DNA of 8,470 nt from CAZDKK01 sp964603725 (GTDB taxonomy: Bacteria > Eisenbacteria > RBG-16-71-46 > CAIMUX01 > WJJG01), in NCBI GenBank assembly GCA_964603725.1, contig CAZRWW010000142.1:1-8470 (forward strand), written 5' to 3'. Each line of letters begins with the position of its first letter. Positions within the stretch are counted from its first letter, which is position 1. Below the pieces are notes generated by a model. That model worked only from the letters and a program-made list of their open reading frames with translations. It did not search any database and was not told where the DNA came from. Both the position numbers and the translations under genes were made by a program. This document shows positions 6,152 to 8,470 of the stretch, one piece after another.

Positions 6152-7075
6152 CTATCCCCCCGCCACCACCTCCAACCCGTACCCGCCCAGCCGCCGCTGC
6201 GCCTCGTCCACCCACGCTCCGCTTGGCGGCGCAAAGCGCGCGTAGCCTGCGCCCCGCGCCAATCGCCGGTGCTTCTCCTCGGCCCCGCGGTGAAAGGGCA
6301 GCAGGTGCACCCGCCGAGTGTGAACAAGGGATGCCACGAAGCTGCCCATCGCATCGAGGTCCTGGTCGCTGTCGTTGAAGCCGGGAATGAGCGGAATTCG
6401 GATCCAGACTCGCGCCCCGGCGTGGTCGAGACGCCGCAGGTTCTCCAGGATCGGTGCCAGGGCGACGCCGGTGGCGCGCGCGTGCTGCTCCGGATCGAGC
6501 GTCTTCAGATCGTACAACCACAGATCGGTGAGCGCCGAGACGGCCTCGATCGTCCCGCGCGCGGCATACCCGCAAGTGTCAACGGCGGTATGGAGCCCCT
6601 GGCGCCGGCAGGCCGCCAGCGCGGCCGCCAGAAACTCGGCCTGCATCAGCGGCTCGCCCCCTGAGAATGTGACGCCCCCGCCCGAGGTCTCGTAGAAGGG
6701 CCGATCGCGAAGAATCTCCTCGAGGAGCTGGCCGGCGGAGACGCTCCACCCCACCATGCGCCGCGCGCCCGTGACGCACGCCTCGGCGCAGTGGCCGCAG
6801 CGCAGGCACTTGGCCTGATCTGGGAGACTGCGCCCGCCGGTCGCGGCGGCGTCCGGCTCAGCCTGCGGACACGCCTCCACGCACGCCCCGCAGGCGATGC
6901 ACCGCTCGCCGTCGACGTAGAGCTCCGGCTCGGGCGATTGACTCTCCGGATTGTGACACCACGGGCAGATGAGCGGGCAGCCCTTGAAATAGACGGTCGT
7001 GCGGATGCCGGGGCCGTCGTGGATCGCGTAGCGCTGGATGTCGAAGACCGTGCCGCGCGGCTCCCCGTTGCCCAT
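6152..7075 (-). CDS. Glycyl radical enzyme activase (radical SAM), likely activates HypD
   Basis: Cytoplasmic radical SAM enzyme of the PflA/activase family, 307 residues. It uses S-adenosylmethionine and a 4Fe-4S cluster to form the stable glycyl radical on its partner, here most likely Gly804 of HypD. The N-terminal FDIQRYAIHDGPGIRT block leads into the radical SAM motif CPLICPWC (Cys33, Cys37, Cys40). A ferredoxin-like insert carries two further 4Fe-4S sites: Cys59/62/65/69 and Cys90/93/96/100. This is the arrangement of activases for dehydratase-type glycyl radical enzymes rather than of PflA itself, which lacks the insert. The SAM-binding GGEP motif is at 139-142, with DTCGY at 166-170 and YDLK at 188-191. 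GGAGGTGA just upstream of the ATG is a strong ribosome binding site. It follows P5C dehydrogenase in the same direction after 172 bp and is 3.1 kb from hypD. Partner assignment is inferred: HypD is the only glycyl radical enzyme in the window. Confidence 0.9.
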   Translation of the reverse strand: MGNGEPRGTVFDIQRYAIHDGPGIRTTVYFKGCPLICPWCHNPESQSPEPELYVDGERCIACGACVEACPQAEPDAAATGGRSLPDQAKCLRCGHCAEACVTGARRMVGWSVSAGQLLEEILRDRPFYETSGGGVTFSGGEPLMQAEFLAAALAACRRQGLHTAVDTCGYAARGTIEAVSALTDLWLYDLKTLDPEQHARATGVALAPILENLRRLDHAGARVWIRIPLIPGFNDSDQDLDAMGSFVASLVHTRRVHLLPFHRGAEEKHRRLARGAGYARFAPPSGAWVDEAQRRLGGYGLEVVAGG

Positions 7076-7095
7076 CGGTCACCTCCAGCTCCGGG

Positions 7096-7194
7096 CCTCT
7101 CGCCGCGCGCGGCCGCCCCCCCCAACCTCCGGCCGCCCGTGCGCGACCGCCCCCCAATCTCTCGCCGCCCCGCGCGTGGCCATGTCCCAACCTC
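7096..7194 (-). repeat. Degenerate ~32-bp tandem repeat between P5C dehydrogenase and activase genes
   Basis: Read on the minus strand, about three diverged units each open with GAGGTTGGG or GAGATTGGGG and run through GG(C/T)CGCGC to GGGCGGC. The CCCAA landmark on the + strand recurs at 7121, 7153 and 7186, spacings of 32 and 33 bases. The G-runs fall on the strand of the presumed transcript. The origin could be an old minisatellite, and a regulatory role is possible but not shown. Confidence 0.45.
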
Positions 7195-7247
7195 GGTCCG
7201 GCCGCGACCGCATGCAGATCGCCGCGGCCGTTCCAACGCGGCGCCGC

Positions 7248-8470
7248 CTACGACTCCGCCATGTGCGGATACGCCACCTCGGTCGGCGGCACGAAGGTCT
7301 CCTTGATCGTCCGCGGATTGACCCAGCGCAGCAGGTTGAGCATCGAGCCCGACTTGTCGTTCGTGCCGCTGGCGCGCGCGCCGCCGAAGGGCTGCATGCC
7401 CACGACCGCGCCGGTCGGCTTGTCGTTGACGTAGAAGTTGCCCGCGGCGTAGCGCAGCTTGCGGTGGGCGAGCATGATCGCGTAGCGGTCGCGGGCGAAG
7501 ATGGCGCCGGTGAGCGCGTAGGGCGACGTGCGGTCGCACAGCTCGAGGGTCTGCTCGTACTCCTCGTCGGGGTAGACGTAGACCGTCAGCACGGGCCCGA
7601 AGATCTCTTCCTCCATCAGCTTGTGGTGCGGATCGCGCGCCTGCACCACCGTCGGCAGGATGAAATACCCCCGGGACGAGTCGCCCTCGCCGCCCACCAG
7701 GATCTCACTGTCGGCCGATTCGCGCGCGTAGCGGATGTACTCCATGATCGTGTCGAAGGCGGCTTCGTCGATCACCGGTCCCATCAGGTTCGTGAAGTCG
7801 CGCGGGTCCCCAGGGCGGAGCGCCTCGACCTTCGCCACCAGGCGATCGCGCACGGTGGGCCACAGGCTCTTCGGCACGTAGGCCCGGCTGGCGGCCGAGC
7901 ACTTCTGACCCTGGTACTCGAAGGCGCCGCGCACGAGCGCGACGATCAGGGCGTCGATGTCGGCCGAGGCGTGCGCGAAGACGAAGTCCTTGCCCCCGGT
8001 CTCGCCGACGATGCGCGGGTAGGAACGGTAGCGGGTGATGTTCTGGCCGACGGTGGTCCACATGCGCTGAAAGACGGTCGTGGAGCCGGTGAAGTGGATG
8101 CCGGCGAGATCGGCATGAGTGAGCAGGGGATTGCCGACCGCCGCGCCGGGGCCGGGCAGGAAATTGATCACCCCAGGCGGCAGCCCTGCGTCGATGAGCA
8201 GGCGCATGACGTGGTAGGCCGGATAGACCGCGCTGGAGGCGGGCTTCCAGATGATCGTGTTGCCCATCATCGCCGGCGCCGAGGAGAGGTTGCCGGCGAT
8301 CGAGGTGAAGTTGAACGGCGAGACGGCGAAGACGAACCCCTCGAGCGGCCGCCACTCGAGTCGGTCCCAGACGCCCAGGGAGGATTCGGGCTGGTGCGAG
8401 TAGATGCCGTCGACGAAATGGGCGTTGAAGCGGAAGAAGTCGGCCAGCTCGCAGATGGCGTCGATCTCCG
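7248..8470 (-). CDS. pruA: 1-pyrroline-5-carboxylate dehydrogenase, ALDH4A1 type (N-terminus outside window)
   Basis: NAD-dependent enzyme that oxidises glutamate-5-semialdehyde, the open form of P5C, to L-glutamate. The frame runs from the window edge to the TAG at 7248-7250, giving about 407 of an expected ~540-560 residues; the N-terminal quarter is missing. The sequence follows the ALDH4A1 family closely: EIDAICELADFFRFNA, LEGFVFAVSPFNFTSIAGNL, IIWKPAS, HFTGSTTVF (nucleotide fold), GETGGK with the base Glu (codon 8001-8003), EYQGQKCSA with the nucleophile Cys (codon 7899-7901), EEIFGPVL, GNFYVNDKPTGAVVG and QPFGGARASGTNDK. The last motif is diagnostic for P5C dehydrogenase. There is no sign of the proline dehydrogenase domain of bifunctional PutA in the visible part. 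Upstream of the activase in the same direction, it would consume the product of HypD. A stand-alone role in ordinary proline catabolism is also possible. Confidence 0.95.
   Translation of the reverse strand, partial: EIDAICELADFFRFNAHFVDGIYSHQPESSLGVWDRLEWRPLEGFVFAVSPFNFTSIAGNLSSAPAMMGNTIIWKPASSAVYPAYHVMRLLIDAGLPPGVINFLPGPGAAVGNPLLTHADLAGIHFTGSTTVFQRMWTTVGQNITRYRSYPRIVGETGGKDFVFAHASADIDALIVALVRGAFEYQGQKCSAASRAYVPKSLWPTVRDRLVAKVEALRPGDPRDFTNLMGPVIDEAAFDTIMEYIRYARESADSEILVGGEGDSSRGYFILPTVVQARDPHHKLMEEEIFGPVLTVYVYPDEEYEQTLELCDRTSPYALTGAIFARDRYAIMLAHRKLRYAAGNFYVNDKPTGAVVGMQPFGGARASGTNDKSGSMLNLLRWVNPRTIKETFVPPTEVAYPHMAES

Noticed and set aside
1..8470. CRISPR array, tRNA, rRNA, insertion sequence or phage genes
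   Set aside because: No regular direct repeats with unique spacers, no cloverleaf or rRNA-like stretch, and no transposase, integrase or phage motif was seen on either strand.

Overview
This is a GC-rich bacterial window with four complete protein genes and two genes cut by its ends. The style of the genes suggests an uncultured anaerobic member of the FCB superphylum (Eisenbacteria/Krumholzibacteriota/Latescibacteria-like). Three things point that way: a secreted beta-helix protein ending in a GALPxxC-type tail, a secreted '6-bladed beta-propeller' protein, and a TolB-like propeller ending in a FlgD/T9SS-type sorting domain. The taxonomic call is inference; there is no rRNA or marker gene here.

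Layout from left to right. 3-518 (+): C-terminal part of a right-handed beta-helix protein. 555-3050 (-): a glycyl radical enzyme that matches trans-4-hydroxy-L-proline dehydratase (HypD) at every active-site position I can recall, with an unusual low-complexity Asp/Arg-rich insertion. 3051-3437: a 387-bp divergent intergenic region holding a 20-bp palindrome. 3438-4700 (+): a secreted 6-bladed beta-propeller protein. 4701-4808: a convergent gap with two strong hairpins. 4809-6017 (-): a secreted TolB-like six-blade propeller with a sorting tail, behind a near-consensus sigma70 promoter at 6086-6113. 6152-7075 (-): a radical-SAM glycyl radical enzyme activase with two extra 4Fe-4S clusters. 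7076-7247: a gap with a degenerate tandem repeat. 7248-8470 (-): most of an ALDH4A1-type 1-pyrroline-5-carboxylate (P5C) dehydrogenase, cut at its 5' end by the window edge.

How the genes fit together. The activase would install the glycyl radical on HypD. HypD dehydrates trans-4-hydroxy-L-proline to P5C, and P5C dehydrogenase oxidises P5C (via glutamate semialdehyde) to glutamate with NAD+. Together they form an anaerobic hydroxyproline-to-glutamate route. This differs from the well-known clostridial arrangement, in which P5C reductase turns the HypD product into proline. The module is split: two secreted propeller genes in convergent orientation lie between hypD and its presumed activase. 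Whether those proteins have anything to do with hydroxyproline (for example capture of collagen-like or extensin-like material) cannot be told from sequence.
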